A stretch of 64,000 nt of DNA, from NCBI GenBank assembly GCA_964495705.1, contig CAZBWS010000002.1, forward strand, positions 38,311-102,310, given 5' to 3'. Shown one piece after another: positions 9,136-17,964 of the stretch. How positions within the stretch are numbered: the first letter of the stretch is position 1; every line of letters starts with the position of its first letter. The position numbers and the translations under genes are program-made. Source of the DNA: CAZBWS01 sp964495705. Lineage in GTDB: Bacteria; Pseudomonadota; Gammaproteobacteria; HTCC5015. A model generated the notes under the pieces. That model was not told the origin of the DNA, did no database searches, and was given only the letters and a program-made list of their open reading frames with translations.

Positions 9136-9777
9136 ATGAGTTTTTCCGTAACCTTACTAGGAGCAACAGGCTTAATAGGCCAGAATCTACTAAAGCTATT
9201 GCTCGACGACAGTGCTGTCAAGTCGGTTACCTGTATCAGCCGGCGCCCGTTGGATACTCACTCTGACAAGCTACGCACTGTTATTGCCCCCCTCGACCAA
9301 CTTCAGGCACACTCAGAAACCTTTCAGTCCGACCAGCTTATTTGCTGCTTAGGAACAACCATAAAAGCGGCAGGCAGTAAGAGTGCTTTTCGCCAAGTAG
9401 ACTATGATTTCGTCATTAACGCCGCACAACTAGCCAAGCAACAAGGGGCTCAACATATGTGTGTTGTTTCTGCGGTGGGCGCCGACAGCGATTCGCCGTT
9501 CTTCTACAATAAGGTAAAAGGGGAAATGGAAAATGCCCTGAAAAAATTGAATTTCGCTGGCCTACACATCATTCGTCCATCACTGCTACTTGGTGAACGC
9601 AACGAGCGCCGCTTAGCTGAGGATTTATCCAAACCTTTTACACGGGCATTAAGCCCCCTATTAATTGGCCACTTAAAACGCTATCAGCCTATTAGTGGAG
9701 TCGATGTTGCAAAAAAAATGTTCTCAATCAGCAAACACCCCATGCAAGGTGTGAATATTATCTATCCAACTTTGTAA
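9136..9777 (+). CDS. NAD(P)-binding Rossmann-fold oxidoreductase (HTATIP2-like)
   Basis: The 213-residue protein opens with a beta strand and the dinucleotide motif LLGATGLIGQNLL (G-x-x-G-x-x-G, residues 8-20). An SAVGADSDSPFFYNKVKGEME stretch follows, holding the Tyr/Asn-x-x-Lys type motif of atypical short-chain dehydrogenases. This matches small NAD(P)-binding proteins of the HTATIP2/YbjT-like group. Substrate unknown. It starts about 100 bases from the divergent tatT-like gene and precedes the kinase gene by 52 bases. Confidence 0.8.
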   Translation: MSFSVTLLGATGLIGQNLLKLLLDDSAVKSVTCISRRPLDTHSDKLRTVIAPLDQLQAHSETFQSDQLICCLGTTIKAAGSKSAFRQVDYDFVINAAQLAKQQGAQHMCVVSAVGADSDSPFFYNKVKGEMENALKKLNFAGLHIIRPSLLLGERNERRLAEDLSKPFTRALSPLLIGHLKRYQPISGVDVAKKMFSISKHPMQGVNIIYPTL

Positions 9778-9829
9778 AATATGGCTAAACAAGAGATACT
9801 TAAGTTATCGACGCATTATAAGAAAAACC

Positions 9830-11401
9830 ATGAAACGTGCTTTTTTAGTCATAGATAACCAACCTGGGTTTTCTGGCTTGCTCAAAAACATTGTTGAGCG
9901 AGAGTGGGACGGCATGCGTGTAGACACTTATGACCCCACGGACTGGGGTTGGCCTGAAGATGTTGACTGGAAACACTATAGTATTATTTTTATTGCCAGT
10001 CGCATGGGCGAAGACGAAGGCCTTGAGTGGTTAGAGGTGCTGCAGCAAAAGCCGGATTTTCCCTATTGCATTATCCTAGGTAATAGTGGCGAATCCGACG
10101 ATTTAGATATACGCAGCAAAGACGCAGGGGCCGTTGATTATCTACGCAAGTCTATGCTTACCCGCCAGCGTATTATTACCGCTGTTCGCAAAGTCATCCA
10201 AAAATACAAAGAGGCTGAAACAGCTAATTCAATACCCTCTATACAAAACTTAAGTTTAGAGCCAGTCGAACTAGAGCCTGTCATAGATATTGAGAAGCCA
10301 TCTATTGAACCCAAGCAAGCCATTGAAAGCAACACTAATAGCGACCTAGACATATCTGAGCTTAGCCTAGAGCCGTTAAATACAAACACTACCAATGAGC
10401 AAGAATTACATGAAGAGAAAGAGAGTCTAGAAACCAATAATACGAAAGACTCCACACCTAATAGCAGTGCAGACCTTGAACAACTCATTACAAAAACCAA
10501 TGATGCCCCAGCCATACAAAATAGCAAGCTGCGTATTGATGGCTATATCATAGAAAAAAAGATCGCAGAAGGGGGGATGTCAGGCATTTATCTTTGCACC
10601 CGAGAAGAAAACGGGAAGCCTGCAGTACTAAAAACGATACTACCCAGGGCTGAAGAAGCTAAAAAACTTAAGGCTGTTGAGCGCGCTGATTTAGAGTTTA
10701 ATGTAATTAGTCGCATACATCACAACAACGTGGTACGCCTATATGACCATGGCCGTGCGAATGACATTGTCTATACCACCATGGAATATTTTGATACGGG
10801 CGACCTAAAACAACGCCTGCAGAAGGGTATCAGCCAACAACAAGCACTCAGCTATATGGTACAGGTAGCAGAAGGCCTCAACGCTATTCATGGTAGTGGT
10901 ATTATTCACCGCGACCTTAAGCCCGCAAACATCATGTTTCGCAAAGACGAAACCCTCGCCATTTTAGATTTTGGCATTGCCAAGGACATTACTCGAAAAA
11001 TGGACCTGACGATTAAAGGCATGCGCCTAGGTACACCTAGCTATATGAGCCCCGAGCAAGGCAATGGCGGTTATAAACTCGACCAACGCAGTGACTTATA
11101 CAGTTTGGGCATAATGCTTTATGAAATGCTGAGTAAAAAGCGCCCCTACCGTGGCCGCGCTGCTGATGTAATCAAATCTCACTTGTACGACCCCATCCCC
11201 CAACTCCCCCAAGCATTTTTTGAAGTACAAGTTATTATCGATAGGTTAATGGGAAAATTCCCCCATGACCGCTTCGAATCAGCTTATGACCTAACTCAGT
11301 TTATCCGCGCTAACTATCGTTACGATACCACCTTAAATTTTGACTTTGATTCAGAAGGGGGGTTTCTTACCCTCGACAAAGACAAAAACTCTCGCTTCTA
11401 A
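9830..11401 (+). CDS. Serine/threonine protein kinase with N-terminal pseudo-receiver domain
   Basis: This 523-residue protein combines three parts. Residues 1-128 form a response-regulator-like fold (FLVIDNQPG, then YSIIFIASRMG and GAVDYLRKS). By alignment to CheY the phosphoacceptor aspartate is replaced by A56, so the domain probably cannot be phosphorylated in the usual way. Residues 130-235 are an acidic, Ser/Asn/Glu-rich linker. Residues 238 to about 495 are a Hanks-type kinase: glycine loop IAEGGMSGIY, K268, HRDLKPAN with D362, DFG at 380-382 and GTPSYMSPEQ at 401-410. All catalytic residues are present, so the kinase should be active. No membrane segment is seen. Target unknown. Confidence 0.92.
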   Translation: MKRAFLVIDNQPGFSGLLKNIVEREWDGMRVDTYDPTDWGWPEDVDWKHYSIIFIASRMGEDEGLEWLEVLQQKPDFPYCIILGNSGESDDLDIRSKDAGAVDYLRKSMLTRQRIITAVRKVIQKYKEAETANSIPSIQNLSLEPVELEPVIDIEKPSIEPKQAIESNTNSDLDISELSLEPLNTNTTNEQELHEEKESLETNNTKDSTPNSSADLEQLITKTNDAPAIQNSKLRIDGYIIEKKIAEGGMSGIYLCTREENGKPAVLKTILPRAEEAKKLKAVERADLEFNVISRIHHNNVVRLYDHGRANDIVYTTMEYFDTGDLKQRLQKGISQQQALSYMVQVAEGLNAIHGSGIIHRDLKPANIMFRKDETLAILDFGIAKDITRKMDLTIKGMRLGTPSYMSPEQGNGGYKLDQRSDLYSLGIMLYEMLSKKRPYRGRAADVIKSHLYDPIPQLPQAFFEVQVIIDRLMGKFPHDRFESAYDLTQFIRANYRYDTTLNFDFDSEGGFLTLDKDKNSRF

Positions 11402-11494
11402 TATCTCAGTCTAGCTTAGAGCTCTTGCACTCATCGCCAAACTTCCCTAGTCTCATGTGACAATCAATATTACAGAAGCACTAAGGATATACTG

Positions 11495-13162
11495 GTGAAT
11501 AAAAACTGGCTATCGAGTTACCCAGAAGGAATACCTACAAACATCAACCCGGAGGCCTATGTATCCTTGGCTGAGGTATTTGAAGAGTCTGTTAAAAAAT
11601 TTCGAGACAAACCCGCTTTCTACAACATCAAACGCAGTATCACCTATGGTGAACTAGACAAATACACACAACAATTTGCTAACTACTTATTACACGACCT
11701 GAGCTTAAAAAAAGGTGACATTGTTGCAATTATGATGCCTAACTGCCTGCAATATCCCGTGGCACTATTCGGTACTTTACGTGCAGGGCTCATCGTCGCC
11801 AATGTAAATCCTCTATACACTCCGCGAGAGCTCGCGCACCAAGTCAACGACGCGGGAGCCAAAACCATTGTTATTATTGAGAACTTTGCCCACGTATTGG
11901 AAGAGGTCATGGACGTCACTCAACTAGACAACATTATCACCACCCAGTTAGCTGACTTACAAAAACAACCTTGGCGCAGCGTGGTTAATGCGACTCTCAA
12001 GTATGCGAAAAAAATGGTCCCCGAATTCAGCTTGCCCAATTCGGTCAGTTTCCGCAGCGCCTTACAAGCAGGCAGTAAGCATCACTTTGAAAAGCAAGAC
12101 ATCCGTAGTGATGACCTAGCTTTTTTGCAATACACCGGTGGTACCACAGGAGTTGCCAAAGGCGCCATGCTAAGCCACCGTAATATGGTGGCCAATTTAG
12201 AGCAAATGTATGCGTGGATGCAACCACGCATTGACGAGGCTGACGATGAAATCATTATCAGCTCATTGCCCATGTACCATATTTTTTGCATGACGGTGAA
12301 TGTAATGGCCTTTATGAAAATTGGCGGCCTAAACGTACTAATCTCAAATCCACGCGACACTGATATGTTTGTAAAAATCATGTCGCAATTCAAGTTCACC
12401 GGCATAACTTGCGTCAACACCTTGTTCAACGCACTCAACCACTGCGAAGCCTTTAAGCGCGACTGCGACTTTAGTCGCCTTAAACTAGTGGTAGGTGGTG
12501 GTATGGCTACTCAAGAATCAGTCGCTAAGCAATGGCACGAAATTACTGGCGTGCCTATTCTTGAGGGCTATGGCATGACCGAAACATCACCTTGCATTTC
12601 CGCCAGCCCTGTAGTCGACATTCCTGTTTACAGTGGTAGTATCGGCGTACCTCTCCCTTCTACGCTGTGCTCTATCCGGGATGACGAAGGCAATGAAGTT
12701 GCCATTGGTGAACCTGGGGAAATCTGCGTAAGCGGCCCGCAAGTTATGCAAGGCTATTGGAACCGCCCAGAAGCTACCGCTGAAATCATGACTAAAGACA
12801 ACTATCTATGTACAGGTGACATTGCGATCATGGATAAACACGGTTTTATGCAAATTGTAGATCGCAAGAAAGATATGATTTTGGTATCGGGCTTTAACGT
12901 CTACCCCAATGAAATTGAGAATGTACTCACCATGCATGAGGATATTCTTGAGGCGGCCGCTATTGGCGTTAAAGACGAAAAATCTGGCGAGGCGGTGAAA
13001 ATATTTGTTGTCCCTGAACCCGGGTGCAGCATTAGCAAGGCAGATATTATTGCCCACTGCAGAGAGAACCTCACTGGCTACAAAGTGCCTAAGCATGTGG
13101 CGTTTCACGATGACCTACCCAAATCTAATGTCGGAAAAATACTCCGAAAAGACTTGCGTTAA
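11495..13162 (+). CDS. fadD: Long-chain fatty-acid--CoA ligase
   Basis: A 555-residue member of the AMP-forming acyl-CoA synthetase family. Visible motifs are the P-loop YTGGTTGVAKGA, the EGYGMTETSP adenine-binding motif, the YLCTGDIA motif and the hinge VDRKKDMILVSGFNVYPNEIE; the C-terminal catalytic lysine lies in KSNVGKILRKDLR. It activates fatty acids with ATP and CoA for beta-oxidation or lipid synthesis. The start is GTG at 11495 with AAGGATA upstream. The length and MNKNWLSSYPEGIP opening are typical of proteobacterial FadD. A strong terminator follows. Confidence 0.93.
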   Translation: MNKNWLSSYPEGIPTNINPEAYVSLAEVFEESVKKFRDKPAFYNIKRSITYGELDKYTQQFANYLLHDLSLKKGDIVAIMMPNCLQYPVALFGTLRAGLIVANVNPLYTPRELAHQVNDAGAKTIVIIENFAHVLEEVMDVTQLDNIITTQLADLQKQPWRSVVNATLKYAKKMVPEFSLPNSVSFRSALQAGSKHHFEKQDIRSDDLAFLQYTGGTTGVAKGAMLSHRNMVANLEQMYAWMQPRIDEADDEIIISSLPMYHIFCMTVNVMAFMKIGGLNVLISNPRDTDMFVKIMSQFKFTGITCVNTLFNALNHCEAFKRDCDFSRLKLVVGGGMATQESVAKQWHEITGVPILEGYGMTETSPCISASPVVDIPVYSGSIGVPLPSTLCSIRDDEGNEVAIGEPGEICVSGPQVMQGYWNRPEATAEIMTKDNYLCTGDIAIMDKHGFMQIVDRKKDMILVSGFNVYPNEIENVLTMHEDILEAAAIGVKDEKSGEAVKIFVVPEPGCSISKADIIAHCRENLTGYKVPKHVAFHDDLPKSNVGKILRKDLR

Positions 13163-13184
13163 GCAGGTATATTCATGCCAAAAG

Positions 13185-13208
13185 AGCCGCCATAAGGTGG
13201 CTTTTTTA
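13185..13208 (+). terminator. Intrinsic terminator after fadD
   Basis: The arms AGCCGCC (13185-13191) and GGTGGCT (13196-13202) pair around ATAA, with a T-rich tail on the plus strand. It ends the fadD transcript before the RND gene. Confidence 0.8.
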
Positions 13209-13258
13209 TACTCATGTAAAAGCTGTCGCATATGTTGAATGGATAAACACATTAAATT

Positions 13259-13313
13259 TTGACACTGCGTCAATAAAAGCGCATGGTTAGACGAGTTTTC
13301 TGACGCGCCGTCA
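13259..13313. promoter_or_regulatory. Two operator-like palindromes (TGAC-N5-GTCA) upstream of the RND gene
   Basis: TGACACTGCGTCA (13260-13272) and TGACGCGCCGTCA (13301-13313) share the half sites TGAC/GTCA around a five-base centre, and their centres are 41 bases apart, about four helical turns. They lie 23-76 bases before the GTG of the RND exporter gene. This looks like a binding site pair for a dimeric repressor, perhaps of the TetR type. No TetR gene is adjacent, so the regulator is unknown. Confidence 0.55.
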
Positions 13314-13335
13314 AAAAAGACCAGGAGATCAGGCA

Positions 13336-15657
13336 GTGAATATAAAGATATCCCCAATAGATAATAAAATTGTCGCCTATGCCGAATTTTTAATTAAGTT
13401 TCGCTGGCTAGTACTATTATTGAGTTTAGCTATTAGCCTGGCTTTGGGCTTTGGCGCTAGCAAACTCAGCCTGAGTACGGACTATCGTTACTTCTTTAGT
13501 GATGCTAACCCACAGTTGTTAGAATTTAACAACCTCGAAGACACATATAACAAAGCGGATAATATTTTATTTGTATTTGCCACCCCCGAAGGCGAAGACG
13601 CTTTTTCCGCAAAGATGGCCAAGCTGCAGGGAGAGTTCACTGAAGCTAGCTGGCTGCTACCTTATTCGCGCCGTGTAGATTCGCTAACCAACTTCCAACG
13701 CACACAGGCCGAAGGTGATGATTTAGTTGTCGACGACTTAATACCTGAGCCCAGCACTGCAAGCTCAAACACTTTATCAAGCGCACGAGAATATGCCTTA
13801 CAAGAACCTATCATCTTTAAACGATTAATCCGTGGCGACCTAAAACACTTTGGTTTGAACGTCACCTTCGAGCTTCCTGGCGACCCAGCAGCCATGCCCG
13901 AGGTCGCAGCCGCGGGACGAGAATTAAGCGCACGATTCAAACAAAGCTACCCCGATGTAGATATCTATATGACAGGCGGGGTAATGATTAACACCGCCTT
14001 TTCTGAAGCGGGTAAAAGTGACGCCACAAAACTTATTCCAATTATGCTGCTCGTTATCATGGTCACAGTTTGGTTGATGACGCGGTCTATTAGCGGTATT
14101 TTTGCCACACTCTTCGTCATCATCTTATCTGTCATTATGGGCATGGGGGCAGGTGGTTTCATCGGCGTAAAACTAACGCCTCCATCTATGACTTCACCTA
14201 TCTTGATTATGACTCTAGCCATCGCTGACTGCGTACATATACTTTTAACACTGTTAGTTAATATGCGTAACGGCGCTAGTAAAAACGACGCCATTAAGGA
14301 AACCTTACGTTTAAATTTCACACCCGTACTCCTCACCAGCGTGACAACCGCACTGGGCTTTTTAACCATCAATTTTAGTGACTCACCTCCACTTCATGAT
14401 TTAGGCAATATTGTCGCCGCTGGCGTAATGGGCGCATTCTTCCTTTCTATCACCGTATTTCCCGCTTTAATCGCCATTCTGCCTGTGCGTGCAAAACACA
14501 AAGAAGACAAGCTCAGTCAGTCCATGCAAGCACTCGGGGAGTTTGTGATTAAGCGCCGCCACAGCTTATTATTTAGCGTGGGCTTAGTGTCTTTAGTCTT
14601 GTGTGCAATGGTTCCTCTCAATCGAGGAAATGATGCATTCGTGCAATATTTTGATAAAACCATCCAATTTCGTATAGATACCGACTACACCTTGGAAAAC
14701 CTTACGGGGATGTATACTTTTATGTACTCACTAGATAGCGGCGAAGAAAACGGCGTTGCAGATCCAGAATTTCTAAAAAAAGTATCACGTTTTCAACAAT
14801 GGTTTGAGCAACAGCCAGAGACTATTCATGTGAATTCTGTGGTAGATATATTCAAAAATTTAAATCGCAACATGCATGGCGGGGACGACGCTTACTATCG
14901 TATTCCAGAAAGCCGAGCACTAGCCGCCCAATATTTATTACTCTATGAGTTCTCTCTACCCTATGGCTTAGACTTAACCAATCAAATAAACATCGACAAA
15001 TCCGCAACCAAATTCGTGGTGACGATTGAAGACCTAAATTCCATTGAAACCCGTGAACTCTCTGACCGCAGCACGCAATGGCTACAAGAGAACTATCCAG
15101 AGATGAATAGCATACCAGTAAGCCCTAACATCTTGTTTTCCTATATTTCAGGGCGCAACATCAACTCTATGATCTATGGGATGGTTAGCGCACTTATTGG
15201 TATTTCCTTCCTGATGATTTTTGCGCTGCGCAATATTAAAATCGGCTTATTAAGCTTAGTTCCCAACCTATTGCCGATGGGCATGGCATTTGGTTTGTGG
15301 GGTGTATTTGTTGGCGAAATCAACTTCACCATGGCCGTTGTGATGGGTATGACACTAGGGATTGTCGTAGACGATACCGTGCACTTCCTGAGTAAATACC
15401 TACGTGCACGCCGCGAACAACAACTAACTCCCGAAGACTCTATACGCTATGCTTTTAAGAATGTTGGCGGCGCCTTATTTACTATGTCCATAGTATTAAT
15501 CGCGGGCTTCAGCGTACTCTCCCAATCGCACTTCCTAGCCAACTCTGGAATGGCCAAGCTCACCATTATTGCTATTGCTTGTGCATTGATTGCAGACTTT
15601 TTAATTTTGCCACCGCTATTGATGATGGCAGATAGGAAACCCAATAGGGGAGAGTAA
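13336..15657 (+). CDS. RND superfamily (MMPL/HpnN-like) exporter
   Basis: A 773-residue protein with the duplicated RND plan. Each half has one leading membrane helix, a large periplasmic loop (about residues 45-220 and 410-600) and a cluster of five helices. Motifs include TDYRYFFSDANP after the first helix and the helix pairs with GMTLGIVVDDTVHFLSKY near residue 680. It belongs to the MMPL/hydrophobe exporter branch, which moves lipids or hydrophobic compounds without an obligatory TolC partner. The start is GTG at 13336, preceded by AGGAGATCAGGCA. No adaptor or regulator gene is next to it. Confidence 0.88.
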   Translation: MNIKISPIDNKIVAYAEFLIKFRWLVLLLSLAISLALGFGASKLSLSTDYRYFFSDANPQLLEFNNLEDTYNKADNILFVFATPEGEDAFSAKMAKLQGEFTEASWLLPYSRRVDSLTNFQRTQAEGDDLVVDDLIPEPSTASSNTLSSAREYALQEPIIFKRLIRGDLKHFGLNVTFELPGDPAAMPEVAAAGRELSARFKQSYPDVDIYMTGGVMINTAFSEAGKSDATKLIPIMLLVIMVTVWLMTRSISGIFATLFVIILSVIMGMGAGGFIGVKLTPPSMTSPILIMTLAIADCVHILLTLLVNMRNGASKNDAIKETLRLNFTPVLLTSVTTALGFLTINFSDSPPLHDLGNIVAAGVMGAFFLSITVFPALIAILPVRAKHKEDKLSQSMQALGEFVIKRRHSLLFSVGLVSLVLCAMVPLNRGNDAFVQYFDKTIQFRIDTDYTLENLTGMYTFMYSLDSGEENGVADPEFLKKVSRFQQWFEQQPETIHVNSVVDIFKNLNRNMHGGDDAYYRIPESRALAAQYLLLYEFSLPYGLDLTNQINIDKSATKFVVTIEDLNSIETRELSDRSTQWLQENYPEMNSIPVSPNILFSYISGRNINSMIYGMVSALIGISFLMIFALRNIKIGLLSLVPNLLPMGMAFGLWGVFVGEINFTMAVVMGMTLGIVVDDTVHFLSKYLRARREQQLTPEDSIRYAFKNVGGALFTMSIVLIAGFSVLSQSHFLANSGMAKLTIIAIACALIADFLILPPLLMMADRKPNRGE

Positions 15658-15712
15658 GCTTAAGCGTCTCCCCCATTCCTGCGGCATGCCATCCATTTTT
15701 AAGCATAAAAAA

Positions 15713-15737
15713 AACCAGACTATAAAATAGTCTGGTT
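15713..15737 (-). terminator. Intrinsic terminator, minus strand
   Basis: Perfect 10-base arms AACCAGACTA (15713-15722) and TAGTCTGGTT (15728-15737) flank a five-base loop. Read on the minus strand they are followed by an eight-base T run. It lies 315 bases past the alcohol dehydrogenase stop, behind two other terminators, so it probably ends a separate short transcript. Confidence 0.78.
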
Positions 15738-15860
15738 AATCACTTACCACTTTCACCAAGGAGATCAACACCTAAAGCCTCAGGAAGAAACCTCAGATGC
15801 GACACAAATACTATAGCCTGCTCAGAACATAATCCAAGGTAGTAAATATTAAGATTTGTA
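15738..15860 (-). ncRNA. Candidate small RNA ending at the 15713 terminator
   Basis: Between two tandem terminators (15902-15975) and a third strong one (15713-15737), all on the minus strand, about 120-165 bases remain with no convincing gene. The third terminator needs its own transcript, and a weak promoter-like stretch (TTTACA followed by an AT-rich region) is seen around 15840-15865 on the minus strand. A 79-codon frame covers this DNA (15740-15979, minus), but it runs through both terminator stems and has no ribosome binding site. The RNA is an inference from layout; no known family was recognised. The rest of the 395-base gap (15658-16052) holds only the terminators. Confidence 0.3.
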
Positions 15861-15901
15861 AACAACTGGAATAAATCGAGTAGGACTGTGAGCGGCGTCA
15901 C

Positions 15902-15928
15902 AAAAAAAGGGCTGCATAAGCAACCCTT
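15902..15928 (-). terminator. Intrinsic terminator (second of a tandem) after alcohol dehydrogenase
   Basis: Read on the minus strand, AGGGTTGC and GCAGCCCT pair around TTAT and run straight into seven T residues. Confidence 0.75.
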
Positions 15929-15929
15929 C

Positions 15930-15975
15930 AAAAAAACTGGCCAAAACAGAAAGCTAGCGAGGGAGTCTGGCCAGT
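15930..15975 (-). terminator. Intrinsic terminator (first of a tandem) after alcohol dehydrogenase
   Basis: The arms ACTGGCCA (15936-15943) and TGGCCAGT (15968-15975) are perfectly complementary, and on the minus strand the stem is followed by a T run. The loop is long (24 bases). It lies about 80 bases after the dehydrogenase stop. Confidence 0.65.
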
Positions 15976-16052
15976 CCAATCATTATGCGATCTTTTTCTG
16001 TGCATTTAAACCCCGCGCTTTATATTTATACCCGTTTTTGGGTATTTTAAGG

Positions 16053-17237
16053 CTATTGCCAAGCTCGCTTGAGTATTTCCAGGATCTCTTCATAGCTGGC
16101 TTCTTTGGGGTTAAAGATAATCGACCCGTCATCAATCGCTACGCGAGCAATTTCTTCTAACTGCGTTTCGCTGACCTTGCCGGTCTCTTTTAGTGTGCGA
16201 GGCAATTGACACTTCTCATACAAGGCATCGCGTAGATCGCGGACATATTGAATCGCCTTGCCTCCTCTCTCTGTCTTGGGCGTAGCCGCGTACACTTCAG
16301 CCCCTGCCAAAGGTAGTAATAGCTCGCCAATACGCTCACCGCTATGCCCCTGGTTGTACTCCAAAACATAGGGCAGAAACAAGTTCATACATAGGCCATG
16401 GGGTAAGTGACAGACACCCCCTAATGCATGCCCCAAGGAGTGCACCATACCAACCATAGCATTTGAAAAGGCAATACCTGCCATAGTGGAAGCTTCTGCC
16501 AACGCCAAACGTCCATCGTTGTTTGCGGGGTCATCCATCACTGTCAATATGTTTTCAGAGATTTTGCGAACAGCCGCTGATGCATAGGACTCACTGACCG
16601 AATTAGATGCCAAACAGGTATACGACTCCACCGCATGAGTCATCGCATCCATAGCCGTCATCGCGGTAATATGTGGCGGCAAGGTTAAGGTCATACGCGG
16701 GTCTAGCACTGCAGCATTAGGCAATAAAAAATACGACACATAACCCTGTTTACGGCCATCATCATCACTAATCACTGCTGCCAACGTCGCTTCAGAGCCC
16801 GTGCCTGATGTAGTCGGAATAACAAAAAAAGGCTTCAAGGGGCGCTTCAAAATATGCGCACCCGCATAAGCGTGTAAATCATCGCCGCCTTCCGAGACTA
16901 GGATATTAACGGCTTTCGAAGTATCAATTACTGAACCGCCACCTACGGCAATAATCGCATCGCAGTTATTGTCGCGATACAGTTTTGCCGCATTGCGCAC
17001 GGCTGCCAAGCTGCTATCAGGAGGGACGTCATCAAAAATCGCGGTGATTTTACTTTCTGCGCCTAGGAACACTCCTTCCACATGAGCTATTAAGCCAACG
17101 GCTTTTACGCCTTTATCTGTAATGATCATCGGCTTCACCGAGCCCAACATCGATAGCTCAAAGGGAATGTGTTCTAGGGCTTTATGTCCTGCAATAATTT
17201 TAACAGGACTGAAGAATTCGTAATAAGGCTTAGCCAT
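16053..17237 (-). CDS. Iron-containing alcohol dehydrogenase
   Basis: The 394-residue product belongs to the group III metal-dependent alcohol dehydrogenases. The NAD-binding GGGSVIDTSKA motif lies near residues 98-108, the substrate/metal region TTSGTGSEAT near 140, and the metal ligands are in DAMTHAVES (Asp and His) and MVHSLGHALGGVCHLPHG (two His). It would oxidise an alcohol or reduce an aldehyde with NAD(P) in the cytoplasm; the substrate is not evident. Only two bases separate it from the upstream SCP2-domain gene, so the two are one operon. Tandem terminators follow. Confidence 0.92.
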   Translation of the reverse strand: MAKPYYEFFSPVKIIAGHKALEHIPFELSMLGSVKPMIITDKGVKAVGLIAHVEGVFLGAESKITAIFDDVPPDSSLAAVRNAAKLYRDNNCDAIIAVGGGSVIDTSKAVNILVSEGGDDLHAYAGAHILKRPLKPFFVIPTTSGTGSEATLAAVISDDDGRKQGYVSYFLLPNAAVLDPRMTLTLPPHITAMTAMDAMTHAVESYTCLASNSVSESYASAAVRKISENILTVMDDPANNDGRLALAEASTMAGIAFSNAMVGMVHSLGHALGGVCHLPHGLCMNLFLPYVLEYNQGHSGERIGELLLPLAGAEVYAATPKTERGGKAIQYVRDLRDALYEKCQLPRTLKETGKVSETQLEEIARVAIDDGSIIFNPKEASYEEILEILKRAWQ

Positions 17238-17239
17238 GC

Positions 17240-17764
17240 TTAGCTCCCAATAATTAAATGTCTAACGACCAACGCATAAATGCGCACAGCTTTAGTGATT
17301 TTTTCAATGCAGCCCAAGTTATCTGGGTAGCGCTTAACCGCTCGTTGAGCAATAAACTTAGGTAAAATAATAGACTCTAAGCGGTTCAGTATACGTACTA
17401 GACGAATAGACGCAGACAGCTCACCATCTGCGATCATACGGTCTTTCGTAAAGGCCTCCGCTGTCCCCTCTTGAAACGAGAGCACAGAGAAAGCATGGCT
17501 AAGATGTTTAAACTTAATACTCAAGTCTGCTTTACCGGCGCTTGCACTCACGGCCAAGTTGCCATTGCCTGTCGTTTTGACCGTAAAGCCAGGCCCATTT
17601 GGCACAACAACCATCTGGATTAAGTAGCCCTCGGGGAGCCCCTTGATCTCTTCTCTTGCTTCATCGTCAACCTGGCTAATAGCGAACAGCGCTCGCCCGA
17701 CGACTAACATCATAATGCTGACATAGATACGCTGTAGGCTATGAATTATATTTTGTAGTTTCAC
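17240..17764 (-). CDS. SCP2 sterol-binding domain protein
   Basis: A 174-residue protein whose middle part (about residues 45-125) has the SCP2 pattern: a lipid-binding beta sheet with GNLAVSASAGKADLSIKFKHL and the following FQEGTAEAFTKDRMIADGELS segment. The N-terminus is hydrophobic (IMMLVVGRALFAI) and may contact the membrane; the C-terminus is basic. SCP2 domains bind fatty acids or other hydrophobic ligands. Its tight pairing with an alcohol dehydrogenase suggests that it carries a hydrophobic alcohol, aldehyde or acid, which is an inference from context. Confidence 0.72.
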   Translation of the reverse strand: MKLQNIIHSLQRIYVSIMMLVVGRALFAISQVDDEAREEIKGLPEGYLIQMVVVPNGPGFTVKTTGNGNLAVSASAGKADLSIKFKHLSHAFSVLSFQEGTAEAFTKDRMIADGELSASIRLVRILNRLESIILPKFIAQRAVKRYPDNLGCIEKITKAVRIYALVVRHLIIGS

Positions 17765-17964
17765 AGTATTTTCTTAAATTTTCAGATGGCCCATTGTGGG
17801 AGGCAACCTTCCTGAGTAATCGTGTCTCGCGTGTTAAAAAGCGTCCCACCACGCAAATTAAGGCGCCATTATTCAAGACTTATTGGAAAATGTCACCCAT
17901 GATAATAATTTGCATTGCCAAGGCTATACGTAATGCCTTTATGACAGTATGCTAACTGGTCTTC

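Noticed and set aside
15740..15979. 79-codon minus-strand frame after the alcohol dehydrogenase
   Set aside because: It runs through two terminator stems and stops just before a third, with no ribosome binding site. A transcript spacer or small RNA is more likely.
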